In this document: one piece after another, positions 31,158 to 41,029 of the stretch
How the letters are laid out: each line of letters begins with the position of its first letter
Position numbering within the stretch: position 1 is the stretch's first letter
Source: JABJAG01 sp965222215
GTDB taxonomy: Bacteria > Pseudomonadota > Alphaproteobacteria > UBA6615
Assembly: GCA_965222215.1 (NCBI GenBank)
Contig: OZ244931.1
Span: 1,116,001 to 1,180,000 of the forward strand
Length of the DNA stretch: 64,000 nucleotides
Direction: 5' to 3'
Notes under the pieces: model-generated
What the model was told of the DNA's origin: nothing
Database searches by the model: none
Seen by the model: the letters and a program-made list of their open reading frames with translations, nothing else
Program-made: the position numbers and the translations under genes

Positions 31158-31932
31158 GGTCGTGCCCCGTCACCGTGCCGTCGGCGTGCCGCACGGTGCC
31201 GTCCGGCAAATGCGTGTGGTCGTGGGCGTGCTCGTAGACGGCCAGCGCCGCGGCGGCGCGCGCCCCGAAGAGTTGCCGGTACTCCGCGCTTTCCGCGACG
31301 GCCCGCGGCGTGCCCTGGCAGCAGATATGCCCGTCGAGGCAGACCACGCTGTCGGTCGACGCCATCACCACGTGCAGGTCGTGGGAGATCATCAGGATGC
31401 CGCAGTCCAGCGTGTCGCGGATGTCCGAGATCAGCTCGTAGAGCGCGAGCTCGCCGGCGAAGTCGACGCCCTGGACCGGCTCGTCGAGGACCAGCAGGTC
31501 CGGCTGCCGCGCGATGGCGCGGGCGAGCAGCGTGCGCTGGAACTCGCCGCCGGACAGGTGCCGGACTTCGGCGTTCGCCAGGTGCGCGATCCCGACCCGG
31601 TCGAGCGCCGCGGCGATGTCCGCCTTGCCCAGCCGGTTGGTCAGGGTCATGAACCGCGCGACGCTCAGCGGCAGGGTCCAGTCGATCGACAGGGATTGCG
31701 GGACGTAGCCGACGGTCAGCCCGCCGGCGCGGTTCGCCGAACCTTCGTCGGGCGGCATCAGGCCCAGCGCGATCTTCGCCGTGGTCGACTTGCCGCCGCC
31801 GTTCGGGCCGATCAAGGTGACGATCTCGCCCCGGCGCACGGCCAGGTCGACCCCGCGCACCAGCCAGCGCGCGTCGCGGCGGATGCCGGCGTTTTCGAGG
31901 GTGACGAGGGGGGCTGTTCGGGTGTCGAGCAT
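31147..31932 (-). CDS. znuC: zinc ABC transporter ATP-binding protein ZnuC
   Basis: ABC ATPase, 261 residues: Walker A GPNGGGKST, signature LSGGEFQR, Walker B LLVLDEPVQGVD, and the H-loop ISHDLHVV. The His-rich tail (HAHDHTHLPDGTVRHADG) is common in metal transport ATPases and may bind zinc. It starts 106 bp from znuA in the opposite direction, with the two Zur-type operators between them. Confidence 0.94.
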   Translation of the reverse strand: MLDTRTAPLVTLENAGIRRDARWLVRGVDLAVRRGEIVTLIGPNGGGKSTTAKIALGLMPPDEGSANRAGGLTVGYVPQSLSIDWTLPLSVARFMTLTNRLGKADIAAALDRVGIAHLANAEVRHLSGGEFQRTLLARAIARQPDLLVLDEPVQGVDFAGELALYELISDIRDTLDCGILMISHDLHVVMASTDSVVCLDGHICCQGTPRAVAESAEYRQLFGARAAAALAVYEHAHDHTHLPDGTVRHADGTVTGHDHAG

Positions 31933-31981
31933 GGGAAGGGTGGGAGGAATTGCAGGGGCCGTGGGTGGGTTATTGACTCAT

Positions 31982-32016
31982 GTTATACCATTACGCAATG
32001 TATGTAATAACATTAC
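31982..32016. promoter_or_regulatory. tandem Zur operators between znuC and znuA
   Basis: GTAAT-AAC-ATTAC (32004-32016, extending to ATGTAAT-N3-ATTACAT) is a perfect palindrome. GTTAT-ACC-ATTAC (31982-31994) is its near copy. The centres are exactly 22 bp apart, two helical turns, so two repressor dimers could sit on one face of the DNA. They lie between the divergent znuC and znuA genes and could control both. Confidence 0.75.
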
Positions 32017-32038
32017 ATTTCGTTTCCCGGAGCCTCCG

Positions 32039-33115
32039 ATGAAATTCTCCCGCGCTTTCCTTGCCCTGGCCGTATCCGCCCTGCCGTTCCAGGCGATGGC
32101 CGACGACGCGCCCGTCGTCGTGACCTCGATCAAGCCGGTGCATTCGCTCGTCTCCGGCGTGATGAAAGGCGTCGGGGAGCCCGAACTCCTGATCGAGGGG
32201 TACGAATCGCCGCACACCTACAGCCTGCGGCCATCGGAGGCGAAGGCGCTGCAGGCGGCGGACGTGGTGTTCATCATCGACGAGAGCCTCGAGATCTTCC
32301 TCGAAAAGCCGCTCGAGAGCCTCGCCGGCGACGCGCGGGTCGTCGCGCTTCTGGAAGCGCCCGGCGTCGAACGTCTCGCGTTTCGCGAAGGCGGGACGTT
32401 CGGGACCCATGGGCACGACGATCACGATGACCACGGCGACCACGGGCATGAGGACGAGCACGCCCACGAGGACGATCACGACGACCACGGGCACAAGGAC
32501 GAGCATGCTCACAAGGACGATCACGACGATCACAAGGATGAGCACGCGCACAAGGACGATCATGACGATCACGCCGGCCACGACGAGCACGGCGAATTCG
32601 ACCCGCACGCCTGGCTCGACCCGCGCAATGCCGGTGCGATGGTGCGCGCGATCGCAGCTGCGCTGGCGGAGGCCGACCCGGCACATGCCGCGCGGTATCG
32701 CGAGAATGCCGGGGACGTCCTGGCGCGGCTCGATATCCTGGACGGGGAGCTCGCCGCGGAACTCGGCGCCGTGAAAGGTCGGCCGTTCGTCGCCTTCCAC
32801 GATGCCTACCAGTACATCGAGCGCCGCTACAGCCTGAACGCGGTCGGCTCGATCACGGTCAGTCCGGAGGTGGTCCCCGGCGCCCAGCGGGTGGCGGAAA
32901 TCCGTGCCAAGCTCAAGGAGGTCGGCGCCGGCTGTGTGTTTTCCGAACCGCAGTTCGCGTCGAACCTTGTCGGCGTGGTCACGGAAGGCACGTCGGTGAA
33001 CGGCGGTGTCCTGGACCCGCTCGGGTCAGCCGTACCGGCCGGCCCGGACCAGTACTTCACCATGATGCGCGAGATGGCCGAATCCTTCCGGACCTGCCTG
33101 ACCCCGCGCTCGTAG
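32039..33115 (+). CDS. znuA: periplasmic zinc-binding protein ZnuA
   Basis: Solute-binding protein of the zinc ABC importer, 358 residues. A signal peptide ends at AMADDA (about residue 22). Zinc ligands appear in ESPHTYSLRPSEA, EFDPHAWLDPRNA and VAFHDAYQY. A His/Asp-rich loop at residues 124-186 has 21 histidines in tandem units such as HKDEHAHKDDHDD. Such loops are normal in ZnuA but this one is long. The ATG at 32039 follows CCCGGAGCC. It is divergent from znuCB-zur. Confidence 0.95.
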   Translation: MKFSRAFLALAVSALPFQAMADDAPVVVTSIKPVHSLVSGVMKGVGEPELLIEGYESPHTYSLRPSEAKALQAADVVFIIDESLEIFLEKPLESLAGDARVVALLEAPGVERLAFREGGTFGTHGHDDHDDHGDHGHEDEHAHEDDHDDHGHKDEHAHKDDHDDHKDEHAHKDDHDDHAGHDEHGEFDPHAWLDPRNAGAMVRAIAAALAEADPAHAARYRENAGDVLARLDILDGELAAELGAVKGRPFVAFHDAYQYIERRYSLNAVGSITVSPEVVPGAQRVAEIRAKLKEVGAGCVFSEPQFASNLVGVVTEGTSVNGGVLDPLGSAVPAGPDQYFTMMREMAESFRTCLTPRS

Positions 33116-33176
33116 GGCTAACTCTCAGAAGAATAGGTTCAGCAATCGCCTGGCCCCTCGGGGCCGGGGCCGACTG

Positions 33177-33386
33177 CTATTCGGTGGCGTCGTCGTCCTT
33201 CGCGTCACCGCCGTCCCCGGCATTTTCTGCCTGGATGCGCTCGTAGACCTCGCGCCGGTAGACGGAGACGTCTTCCGGGAAGGTCATGCCGAGCTTGATG
33301 GACTTGCCGCGCACGTCCACGACCGTCACCTCGATATCGTCGTTGATGACGATGGATTCGCCGATTTTTCGCGTCAGATACAGCAT
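33177..33386 (-). CDS. csrA: carbon storage/translational regulator CsrA
   Basis: RNA-binding regulator of 69 residues. The fold is clear from MLYLTRKIGESIVINDDIEV, IKLGMTFPEDVSVYRREVYERI (diagnostic GxxAPxxVxVxRxEIY-like region, here GMTFPEDVSVYRREVY). The start at MLYL is the family's; in-frame upstream codons have no ribosome site. The tail is Asp-rich. CsrA binds GGA motifs in mRNA leaders and often controls flagellin synthesis. It is divergent from flgB. Confidence 0.93.
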   Translation of the reverse strand: MLYLTRKIGESIVINDDIEVTVVDVRGKSIKLGMTFPEDVSVYRREVYERIQAENAGDGGDAKDDDATE

Positions 33387-33452
33387 GTGCGTCGGACAGC
33401 CCGTTCCAGCCTGCCGCAACCCCTCCCATCGCTACCCGGCAGTTTATACCGC

Positions 33453-33467
33453 TTTACCCTTTCTTAA
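33453..33467 (+). promoter_or_regulatory. CtrA-like site before flgB
   Basis: TTTA-CCCTTTC-TTAA matches seven of eight bases of TTAA-N7-TTAA. It lies 120-134 bp upstream of flgB in the csrA-flgB gap. Confidence 0.5.
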
Positions 33468-33504
33468 CAGGCCGCGCCGATACTGCGCAGGTAGATAAAG
33501 TTTT

Positions 33505-33518
33505 CGGCAAATTTGCCG
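33505..33518. promoter_or_regulatory. CGGCAA-TTGCCG palindrome before flgB
   Basis: CGGCAA-AT-TTGCCG is a perfect palindrome like the FlbD-type sites but with a 2-base centre. It lies 69-82 bp before flgB, close to where a promoter would be. In Caulobacter FlbD also represses the early fliF operon from such a position, so a repressor role is possible. Confidence 0.5.
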
Positions 33519-33586
33519 TGATTTGCACCGGTCGGCACCAGCGGCCGGCGCAATTCAGAGCCCAGGTCAGAGCCACGGAACCCGGA

Positions 33587-34000
33587 ATGGATTTCAACAA
33601 CCTGCCCGTCATGCAGATGATGACCAAGAAGATGTCGTGGCTGTCACGACGGACCGAGGTCATCGCCCAGAACGTTGCCCATGCGGATACGCCCAACTTC
33701 AAGGCGCGCGACCTGAAGCAGGTCAGCTTTCAGGACATGGTGCGCAAGGAATCCCAGGCCAACGGCTTTGCGCCGGCGCGCACCAACGGCGCGCATCTTG
33801 TCGGCCTGAAGCCCGCCGCGCCGTTCCGCACCGAGGCGTCGCCGGATTCCTTCGAGACGTCCATCGACGACAACGACGTCAGCGTCGAACAGCAGCTCAC
33901 GAAGCTCGGCGAGACGCAGATTTCCTACCAGATGACCCTGAACCTCTATCGCAAGCACCTGGACATGCTCCGCACGTCGCTGACGCGGCCCGGGCGATAG
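33587..34000 (+). CDS. flgB: flagellar basal-body rod protein FlgB
   Basis: Proximal rod protein, 137 residues. It contains SWLSRRTEVIAQNVAHADTPNFKARD (diagnostic core QNVAHADTPNFKARD) and a C-terminal helix LTKLGETQISYQMTLNLY. It lacks a cleaved signal and is exported by the flagellar apparatus. It starts the flgB-flgC-fliE-fliQ-fliR-flhB-cckA run. Confidence 0.96.
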   Translation: MDFNNLPVMQMMTKKMSWLSRRTEVIAQNVAHADTPNFKARDLKQVSFQDMVRKESQANGFAPARTNGAHLVGLKPAAPFRTEASPDSFETSIDDNDVSVEQQLTKLGETQISYQMTLNLYRKHLDMLRTSLTRPGR

Positions 34001-34021
34001 CGAATAGGAGAGGCCGACCTC

Positions 34022-34432
34022 ATGTCCGAACTCAACAAAGCCATGCACATCGCCGCGTCGGGCATGCTCGCCCAGAACGTGCGCGTGCGCGTGATCTCCC
34101 AGAACATCGCCAACGCGGACTCGCTCGCGACCCGGCCCGGCGAACAGCCCTACCGGCGCCAGACGGTCAGCTTCCGCGAGGAAATGGACCGCGCGCTCGG
34201 CACCACGAAAGTGGCTGTCCACGACATCGGGGTCGACAAGACCGAGTTCGGCCAGCGCCTCGACCCGGGCCATCCCGCCGCCGACGAAAACGGCTACGTC
34301 CTGCTGCCGAACGTCAAGACCATGATCGAGATGGTCGACCTTCGCGCCGCGCAACGCACCTACCAGGCCAACCTTCGGGTCGTCGACATCGCCCGCACCA
34401 TGGTGTCGCGCACCCTGGAGATCCTGAAATAA
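34022..34432 (+). CDS. flgC: flagellar basal-body rod protein FlgC
   Basis: Proximal rod protein, 136 residues. The rod signature is VRVISQNIANADSLATRPGEQPYRRQ (core SQNIANADS), and the C-terminus has VDLRAAQRTYQANLRVVDIARTMV in the usual pattern. It lies 21 bp after flgB. Confidence 0.96.
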   Translation: MSELNKAMHIAASGMLAQNVRVRVISQNIANADSLATRPGEQPYRRQTVSFREEMDRALGTTKVAVHDIGVDKTEFGQRLDPGHPAADENGYVLLPNVKTMIEMVDLRAAQRTYQANLRVVDIARTMVSRTLEILK

Positions 34433-34481
34433 CCGCTAACCCTTTTCGCACCGCGCGAACTCTTGCCACGGGAGTCACCGC

Positions 34482-34787
34482 ATGACCTCACCAGTCGCCA
34501 GCGCCATCGGCGCCTACGTCAACGCCGCCAAGGCCGGCCCCGGCATGGAGGCGCAAGCCCAGCCGGCCGGCCAGAATTTCGCCGACCTCATGAAGGGGGC
34601 GGCCGAAAGCGCGCTCGAAACCGGCCAGAAGGCCGAGGCCGTCACCGTCCAGGCCATCGAAGGCAACGCCGAAGTGGCCGATGTCGTCACGGCCATCGCC
34701 GACGCCGAACTGGCCCTGCAGACCGTCGTCGCGATCCGCGACCAGGTCGTGCAGGCCTACCAGGAAATCCTGCGTATGCCGATCTGA
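34482..34787 (+). CDS. fliE: MS ring-rod junction protein FliE
   Basis: A 101-residue FliE: AQPAGQNFADLMKGAAESALETG and the C-terminal VADVVTAIADAELALQTVVAIRDQVVQAYQEILRMPI pattern (core ELALQTVVAIRDQVVQAYQ). FliE joins the MS ring to the rod and is an early export substrate. It lies 49 bp after flgC. Confidence 0.95.
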   Translation: MTSPVASAIGAYVNAAKAGPGMEAQAQPAGQNFADLMKGAAESALETGQKAEAVTVQAIEGNAEVADVVTAIADAELALQTVVAIRDQVVQAYQEILRMPI

Positions 34788-34827
34788 CGATCGTGCTTCC
34801 GCGTCCTATTTGCAGAAAGCGCCTTTC

Positions 34828-35094
34828 ATGGACGTTGCCGCCGTACTCGATGTTTCCCGCGACGCGATTATCGTGCTGCTGAAACTCTCCGCACCGCTGA
34901 TGCTGACCGCGCTGGTCATCGGCCTGATCGTGTCGCTGTTCCAGGCGCTTACGCAGATCCAGGAAATGACGCTCGCGTTCGTGCCGAAGATCCTCGTGGT
35001 CTTCGTCTCGCTGCTGATTTTCCTGCCGTTCATGCTCTCGACCCTCATTACCTTCACCGAAGGCCTGGCCGACCGCATTATCGGGATCGGCTGA
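34828..35094 (+). CDS. fliQ: flagellar export gate protein FliQ
   Basis: An 88-residue protein with two membrane helices (VLLKLSAPLMLTALVIGLIV and FVPKILVVFVSLLIFLPFML). QALTQIQEMTLAFVPKI is the family signature between them. It forms the export gate with FliP and FliR. The ATG at 34828 gives the standard length. Confidence 0.95.
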   Translation: MDVAAVLDVSRDAIIVLLKLSAPLMLTALVIGLIVSLFQALTQIQEMTLAFVPKILVVFVSLLIFLPFMLSTLITFTEGLADRIIGIG

Positions 35095-35107
35095 CGCGGG
35101 GCCTGCG

Positions 35108-35872
35108 ATGCTCGACGGGCTCCTGGTCGCCGACGTTTATCTGTTCATGATGATCTTCGCGCGCATGGGCAGCGCGATGATCGTGCTGCCCGGTTTCGGC
35201 GAAGTGAACGTCCCCGTCCGCGTCCGCCTCGTCTTCGCGCTGGCCTTCACCTTCATCATGTTTCCGCTGGTGTCCGGCGCGCTGCCGGCGATCCCCGAGA
35301 ATCTTGCGGAACTCGTCCTTCTGCTGTTCGGGGAGATCCTGATCGGCCTGGCCATCGGGGCGATCACCCGTCTGCTCATCTCGATGCTGCAGGTCGGCGG
35401 CACGATCATCGCGTTCAACGCCGGCCTGGCGAGTGCGCAGCTCTTCGATCCGTCCGCGGGCCAGCAGGGTGCGATCACCGGCGCGTTTCTGGCGACGCTG
35501 GGAATCACGCTCCTGTTCATCACCAACATGCATCACCTGATGCTGATGGCGCTGGTGGACAGCTACGCCCTGTTCGTGCCCGGCGCCGGATTCCCGGTCG
35601 GCGATTTCTCCGAAATGGCGACCCGGGTCGTGTCCGACAGTTTCCGCCTCGGCCTGCAGATCGCGTTGCCGATCGTGGTGGTCGGCATGCTGATCTACAT
35701 CTCCATGGGCCTGATGGCCCGCCTGATGCCGCAGATGCAGGTGTTCTTCATCGCGCTGCCGCTCCAGATCCTTGTCGGCTTTTCCGTTCTCGCGATCACG
35801 CTGGGTGTCAGCATGATCGTCTTCATCGACCATTTCGAAACCGTCGTCGCCGGTTTCCTGCGCACAAGCTAG
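35108..35872 (+). CDS. fliR: flagellar export gate protein FliR
   Basis: A 254-residue membrane protein with about six hydrophobic segments. Family features are FARMGSAMIVLPGFGE, GEILIGLAIGAITRLLIS, and FNAGLASAQLFDPSAGQQG. FliR completes the FliPQR gate. It lies 13 bp after fliQ and 10 bp before flhB. Confidence 0.95.
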   Translation: MLDGLLVADVYLFMMIFARMGSAMIVLPGFGEVNVPVRVRLVFALAFTFIMFPLVSGALPAIPENLAELVLLLFGEILIGLAIGAITRLLISMLQVGGTIIAFNAGLASAQLFDPSAGQQGAITGAFLATLGITLLFITNMHHLMLMALVDSYALFVPGAGFPVGDFSEMATRVVSDSFRLGLQIALPIVVVGMLIYISMGLMARLMPQMQVFFIALPLQILVGFSVLAITLGVSMIVFIDHFETVVAGFLRTS

Positions 35873-35882
35873 GAGCGCGGAC

Positions 35883-36998
35883 ATGGCCGATCAGGATCAG
35901 GACAAAAGCCAGAAAACAGAAGAGCCGACCCAAAAGAAGCTCGATGACGCCCGCAAGAAGGGCGACGTCGTGGATTCCAGAGAGGTCACGAACTGGTTCA
36001 TGCTGGCCGCGGCCACGCTGGCCATCGGGGTCTTCATGCCGTCCTCCGCGGGCGCGATCCTGCGCGAGATGCGCCGTTTTCTGGAGCGCCCGCACGACAT
36101 CGCGTTCGGCAATGAATCGCTGGGACTGCTGCTGGGCGAGGTCATGGGCGGGGTCGGGCTCGCGATCGCGATGCCCATCGGGGTATTCGTGGTCGCCGCG
36201 ATCGCCGCGCCGCTGGCCCAGCACGGGGTCATCTTCACGACGGAGAAGATGAAACCGAAGCTGGAGAAAATCTCCCCGCTGGGCGGGCTGAAGCGCATGT
36301 TCTCGCTGCGCTCGGTCACGGAGCTGGTCAAGGGCCTGCTGAAAATCTCGATGGTCGCGGCCGTGGCCTTCGCCGTGATCTGGCCCGAGCGCGAAGAACT
36401 GCCGCACATCCCGACGATGGAACTGCAGCCCGTCCTCGAACTCCTGTTCTGGCTCGGCCTGAAGGTCTTTGGCGGCGTCGTGGCCGTGCTCACCGCCCTG
36501 GCGATCGTCGACTACATGTACCAGGTGTTCGAACACCGCAAGAAACTGCGGATGAGCCGCCAGGAAATCCGCGACGAGCAGAAGCAGTCCGAGGGCGATC
36601 CGCATGTGAAGGCGCGCCTGCGCGCAATCCGCAACGAGCGCGCCCGCCAGCGCATGATGGCGGCGGTGCCGACCGCCGACGTGGTGATCACGAACCCGAC
36701 CCACTACGCCATCGCGCTGTCCTACGACCAGGAGATGATGGCCGCGCCCAAGGTCGTGGCGAAGGGCGTCGACGACGTCGCGCGGCGCATCCGCGAGACG
36801 GCGGCGGAACATGACGTGCCGATCTTCGAGAACCCGCCGCTCGCGCGCGGCATTTTCGCGACCGCGGATATCGACGAGTTCATCAAGCCCGAACACTTCA
36901 AGGCGGTCGCGGAAATCATCGCCTTCGTGATGGGTATCTCGAAGGTGCGCCCGCGCCCGTCGCGCGAAGACGCTTTCGATCCGGCGCCCGATGCGTAA
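35883..36998 (+). CDS. flhB: flagellar export switch protein FlhB
   Basis: Export specificity switch, 371 residues. The N-terminus is KTEEPTQKKLDDARKKGDVV, followed by four membrane segments and a cytoplasmic domain with the autocleavage motif NPTH at residues 271-274 (cleavage after Asn271). The end is Pro/Arg rich. It changes export from rod/hook to filament substrates. A soluble paralogue without NPTH is encoded at 28043. Confidence 0.96.
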   Translation: MADQDQDKSQKTEEPTQKKLDDARKKGDVVDSREVTNWFMLAAATLAIGVFMPSSAGAILREMRRFLERPHDIAFGNESLGLLLGEVMGGVGLAIAMPIGVFVVAAIAAPLAQHGVIFTTEKMKPKLEKISPLGGLKRMFSLRSVTELVKGLLKISMVAAVAFAVIWPEREELPHIPTMELQPVLELLFWLGLKVFGGVVAVLTALAIVDYMYQVFEHRKKLRMSRQEIRDEQKQSEGDPHVKARLRAIRNERARQRMMAAVPTADVVITNPTHYAIALSYDQEMMAAPKVVAKGVDDVARRIRETAAEHDVPIFENPPLARGIFATADIDEFIKPEHFKAVAEIIAFVMGISKVRPRPSREDAFDPAPDA

Positions 36999-37034
36999 CG
37001 ACGCCGAGCTTGGCGGACGCGGGGGCGAGGGGCT

Positions 37035-39623
37035 ATGAGTTTCACAGGTTTACGCGCCAACTTGCCGTTAACGGACCCGACGGAAACCCGAATGAGCGAC
37101 AGCACGGGCCATCGCAGACAGACCGGCGCCCGCCCGGGCGAGGATCCCGTGCTGATCGGTTGCGTGGCGGCTCTGGCCGCGCTGCTGTTTGCCGCCGTCG
37201 CGGTGCTGGCATGGCGCGGGACGGCCGCCCTCGATTTTGCGCTCGCCACGGGCACGATCGGTCTTGCCGCCCTGATCGGCGTCGGCGGGATGTGGGTGAT
37301 CCGCCGCCGGCAGCACGACCTGTTGCAACAGCACATGCTGTGGCGCAGCGTCGGTGAGGTCCTGCCGTTTCCCGCCTGCGTGGTGGATCCGCGCGGGCGC
37401 GGGCTGTTCGCCAACCCGGGTTTCGCGCGCATGTTCCCCGATTCGATGCATGCCCCGCTCGCCAGCCTCGGCGCGCGGATCGGAAGCTCGCCGGAGACGT
37501 CCGAGCGTATCGGGCGGATGACGTCGGCGGTCGCCAACGGCGTGCCGATGAGCGACGAGATCACGGTCCGGGATACCGGGGACGGGATCGGCTGGCTTCG
37601 CGTGTCGGCCTATCCGCTGCGCGATGTGCCGGGGAGCGCGCTTTGGACCGTCGAGGACATCACCTCGCGCCGCCGGATGGAACAGACCATCCACGAGGAA
37701 CAGGCCAAGCTCGTCGATTTCCTGGAAAACGCGCCGATCGGGTTCTACTCGGTCGATCAGGACGGGAAGTTCGTGTTTGCCAACAACGCGTTTGCGTCAT
37801 GGCTCGGCTACGCGCCGGAAGATCTCGTTGCGGGCGAGATGCGGCTCCATGATTTCCTGCTCACCCCGGCGGAGACCGGAACCGAACCCTATCGTCCCGC
37901 CGCTGCCACGGCGGACGGGACGGACGACGCCGGCGGCTACGAGGTCATGCTGAAGGCCCGCGACGGCCAATCCGTGCAGGTCTATGTCGGGCAGACCGAG
38001 GTGCCGGGGCGCAACGGGATGTTGCGCACGCGATCGGTCGTGCGCGACCTGACGCCGGAACGCGAATGGGAACAGGCGCTGCGGCGCTCGGAACAGCGCT
38101 TTGCGCGCTTCTTCGAGGACGCGCCGGTCGGGATCGTGCTTCTGGATGCCGAGGGCCGCGTGACCGAATCCAACCGCACCTGGCGGACGCTGGTGGCGCC
38201 GGTCGACCAGAAGCTTCTGGGCCGCCGGGTCACCGACTTCGTGGCGGGCGACGACGAGGGCAAGGTCTCGGCCTGGCTCGACCGGGTGGTCGCGGATGCC
38301 GCGCTCGCGGCGCCGACGGATGTCCGCCTGCGGACCACGAACGAGGCCGGCAACCCGCGCATCGCGACGATGTATGTGAGCCGCATGGATGACGGCCAGG
38401 GCGGCGTCTACGGGCTGATCGTGCACTTTCTCGAGACGACGGAGCAGCGCTCGCTGGAGGAACAGTTCGCCCAGGGTCAGAAGATGCAGGCGGTCGGCCA
38501 GCTGGCGGGCGGGATCGCGCATGACTTCAACAACCTCCTGACGGCGATGATCGGCTTTTGCGACCTGCTGTTGCTGCGCCACAGCCCGGGCGACCAGTCC
38601 TTCGGCGATATCATGCAGATCAAGCAGAACGCGAACCGGGCCGCCGGGCTCGTGCGCCAGCTGCTCGCCTTCTCCCGGCAGCAGACGCTGCAGCCGCGCG
38701 TGCTGTCGATGACGGACGTGCTGGGCGATCTGTCGAACCTGCTGCGCCGGCTGATCGGCGCAAACATCAAGCTCAACATGGTGCACGGGCGCGATCTCGC
38801 GCCGGTCCGCGCCGACCAGGGGCAGGTCGAGCAGGTGATCATCAACCTCGCCGTCAATGCGCGCGATGCGATGGCCGAGGGCGGCGAACTGACCATCGAG
38901 ACGGGGATGGAAACCCTCGTCGCCAGCGTGCCGCGCGGCGTCGAGCCCGTTCCGGCGGGCGACTATGTCGTGCTGAAGGTCGCCGACACGGGCGTCGGTA
39001 TCCCCAAGGAAAACCTGGAACATATCTTCGAGCCGTTCTTCACCACCAAGGAAGTGGGCGAGGGAACCGGCCTCGGCCTTTCCACGGTCTACGGCATCGT
39101 CAAACAGACCGGGGGCTACGTGCAGGTGGATTCGGTCACCGGCAAGGGGACGACCTTCACCATCATGCTGCCGGCCCACGCGGCCGAAGTGTCGGCGAAG
39201 GAGGCGGCCGAGAAATCCGATGCGCCGGGCGCCGCCGATACGACGGGCGTGGGCACGGTGATGATCGTCGAGGACGAAGACGCGGTGCGCCTGTTCTCCG
39301 CCCGGGCGCTGCGCGCGAAGGGGTACAAGGTCGTCGAGGCGCGCACCGGCGAGGCCGCGATGGAACTCATGGGCGTTGTCGAGGACCCGATCGACCTGCT
39401 GATCACCGATGCGGTCATGCCCGAGATGGACGGCCCGACCCTGATCAAGAACGTGCGCGACCGGACGCCCGAAATGCCGGTGATCTGTATCTCCGGCTAC
39501 GCCGAGGAAACCTTCCGCAACCGGCTCGGCGAGGACACGGACATCCACTTCCTGCCGAAGCCGTTCTCGCTCGCGCAGCTGGCGGGCAAGGTGAAAGAGG
39601 TGATGGATCGCGGCGGGCTGTAG
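37035..39623 (+). CDS. cckA: CckA-type hybrid histidine kinase
   Basis: Hybrid kinase of 862 residues. Two membrane helices lie at about 40-92, then PAS domains at about 105-215, 225-345 and 350-465. The dimerisation domain has GGIAHDFNNLLTAMIGFCDLLL with His496, followed by the ATPase domain (NLAVNARDAM, DTGVGIP, GTGLGLSTVYG) and a receiver domain with Asp792 (LLITDAVMPEMDG). The HDFNN box and IGFCDLLL are typical of CckA, which feeds phosphate via ChpT to CtrA. It lies 36 bp after flhB. The ATG at 37035 follows GAGGGG; 37092 is an alternative. Confidence 0.85.
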   Translation: MSFTGLRANLPLTDPTETRMSDSTGHRRQTGARPGEDPVLIGCVAALAALLFAAVAVLAWRGTAALDFALATGTIGLAALIGVGGMWVIRRRQHDLLQQHMLWRSVGEVLPFPACVVDPRGRGLFANPGFARMFPDSMHAPLASLGARIGSSPETSERIGRMTSAVANGVPMSDEITVRDTGDGIGWLRVSAYPLRDVPGSALWTVEDITSRRRMEQTIHEEQAKLVDFLENAPIGFYSVDQDGKFVFANNAFASWLGYAPEDLVAGEMRLHDFLLTPAETGTEPYRPAAATADGTDDAGGYEVMLKARDGQSVQVYVGQTEVPGRNGMLRTRSVVRDLTPEREWEQALRRSEQRFARFFEDAPVGIVLLDAEGRVTESNRTWRTLVAPVDQKLLGRRVTDFVAGDDEGKVSAWLDRVVADAALAAPTDVRLRTTNEAGNPRIATMYVSRMDDGQGGVYGLIVHFLETTEQRSLEEQFAQGQKMQAVGQLAGGIAHDFNNLLTAMIGFCDLLLLRHSPGDQSFGDIMQIKQNANRAAGLVRQLLAFSRQQTLQPRVLSMTDVLGDLSNLLRRLIGANIKLNMVHGRDLAPVRADQGQVEQVIINLAVNARDAMAEGGELTIETGMETLVASVPRGVEPVPAGDYVVLKVADTGVGIPKENLEHIFEPFFTTKEVGEGTGLGLSTVYGIVKQTGGYVQVDSVTGKGTTFTIMLPAHAAEVSAKEAAEKSDAPGAADTTGVGTVMIVEDEDAVRLFSARALRAKGYKVVEARTGEAAMELMGVVEDPIDLLITDAVMPEMDGPTLIKNVRDRTPEMPVICISGYAEETFRNRLGEDTDIHFLPKPFSLAQLAGKVKEVMDRGGL

Positions 39624-39759
39624 CCCTCGCGATTCGCTCGCGGGCGGGGGTGCCTGGCCGGCCGACTTCCGCCAGGCAGCATCGCGGCAGGTTCCGAATC
39701 CCCGCTATACCGTGCGAAAAGCGCCGGTGTTCCGGGCGTGAAGGCCCTTCTGCGAAAGA

Positions 39760-39774
39760 GAACAAAAAAAGAAC
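39760..39774 (+). promoter_or_regulatory. LexA (SOS) box of recA
   Basis: GAAC-AAAAAAA-GAAC exactly matches the alphaproteobacterial LexA operator GAAC-N7-GAAC. It lies 96-110 bp upstream of the recA start, inside a 246-bp non-coding gap. Confidence 0.85.
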
Positions 39775-39869
39775 TTTACAGGAAGAACAAAAAGGGTACA
39801 TTGACGCTCTATCGTGCGGAAACGGGCAATTTGCCCCCCGCCGGAACCTGTGAAATAAGGGAGCGATCC

Positions 39870-40973
<1,104 letters not shown>

Positions 40974-41003
40974 CGCTTCCGATCCCACGGAACTCCTGCG
41001 TAC

Positions 41004-41029
41004 ACGGCGCCCCGCCCGGGGCGCCGTTT
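41004..41029 (+). terminator. recA terminator
   Basis: A perfect 10-bp stem ACGGCGCCCC / GGGGCGCCGT with a 4-base loop is followed by a short TT, 31 bp after the recA stop. Confidence 0.8.

Noticed and set aside
32420..32590. CRISPR-like direct repeats
   Set aside because: The repeats are in frame in the His-rich loop of ZnuA and code for similar residues, with no unique spacers.
33152..33165. GGCCCC-TC-GGGGCC repeat between znuA and csrA
   Set aside because: A loop of two bases is too small for a stable hairpin and no T-run follows in either direction.
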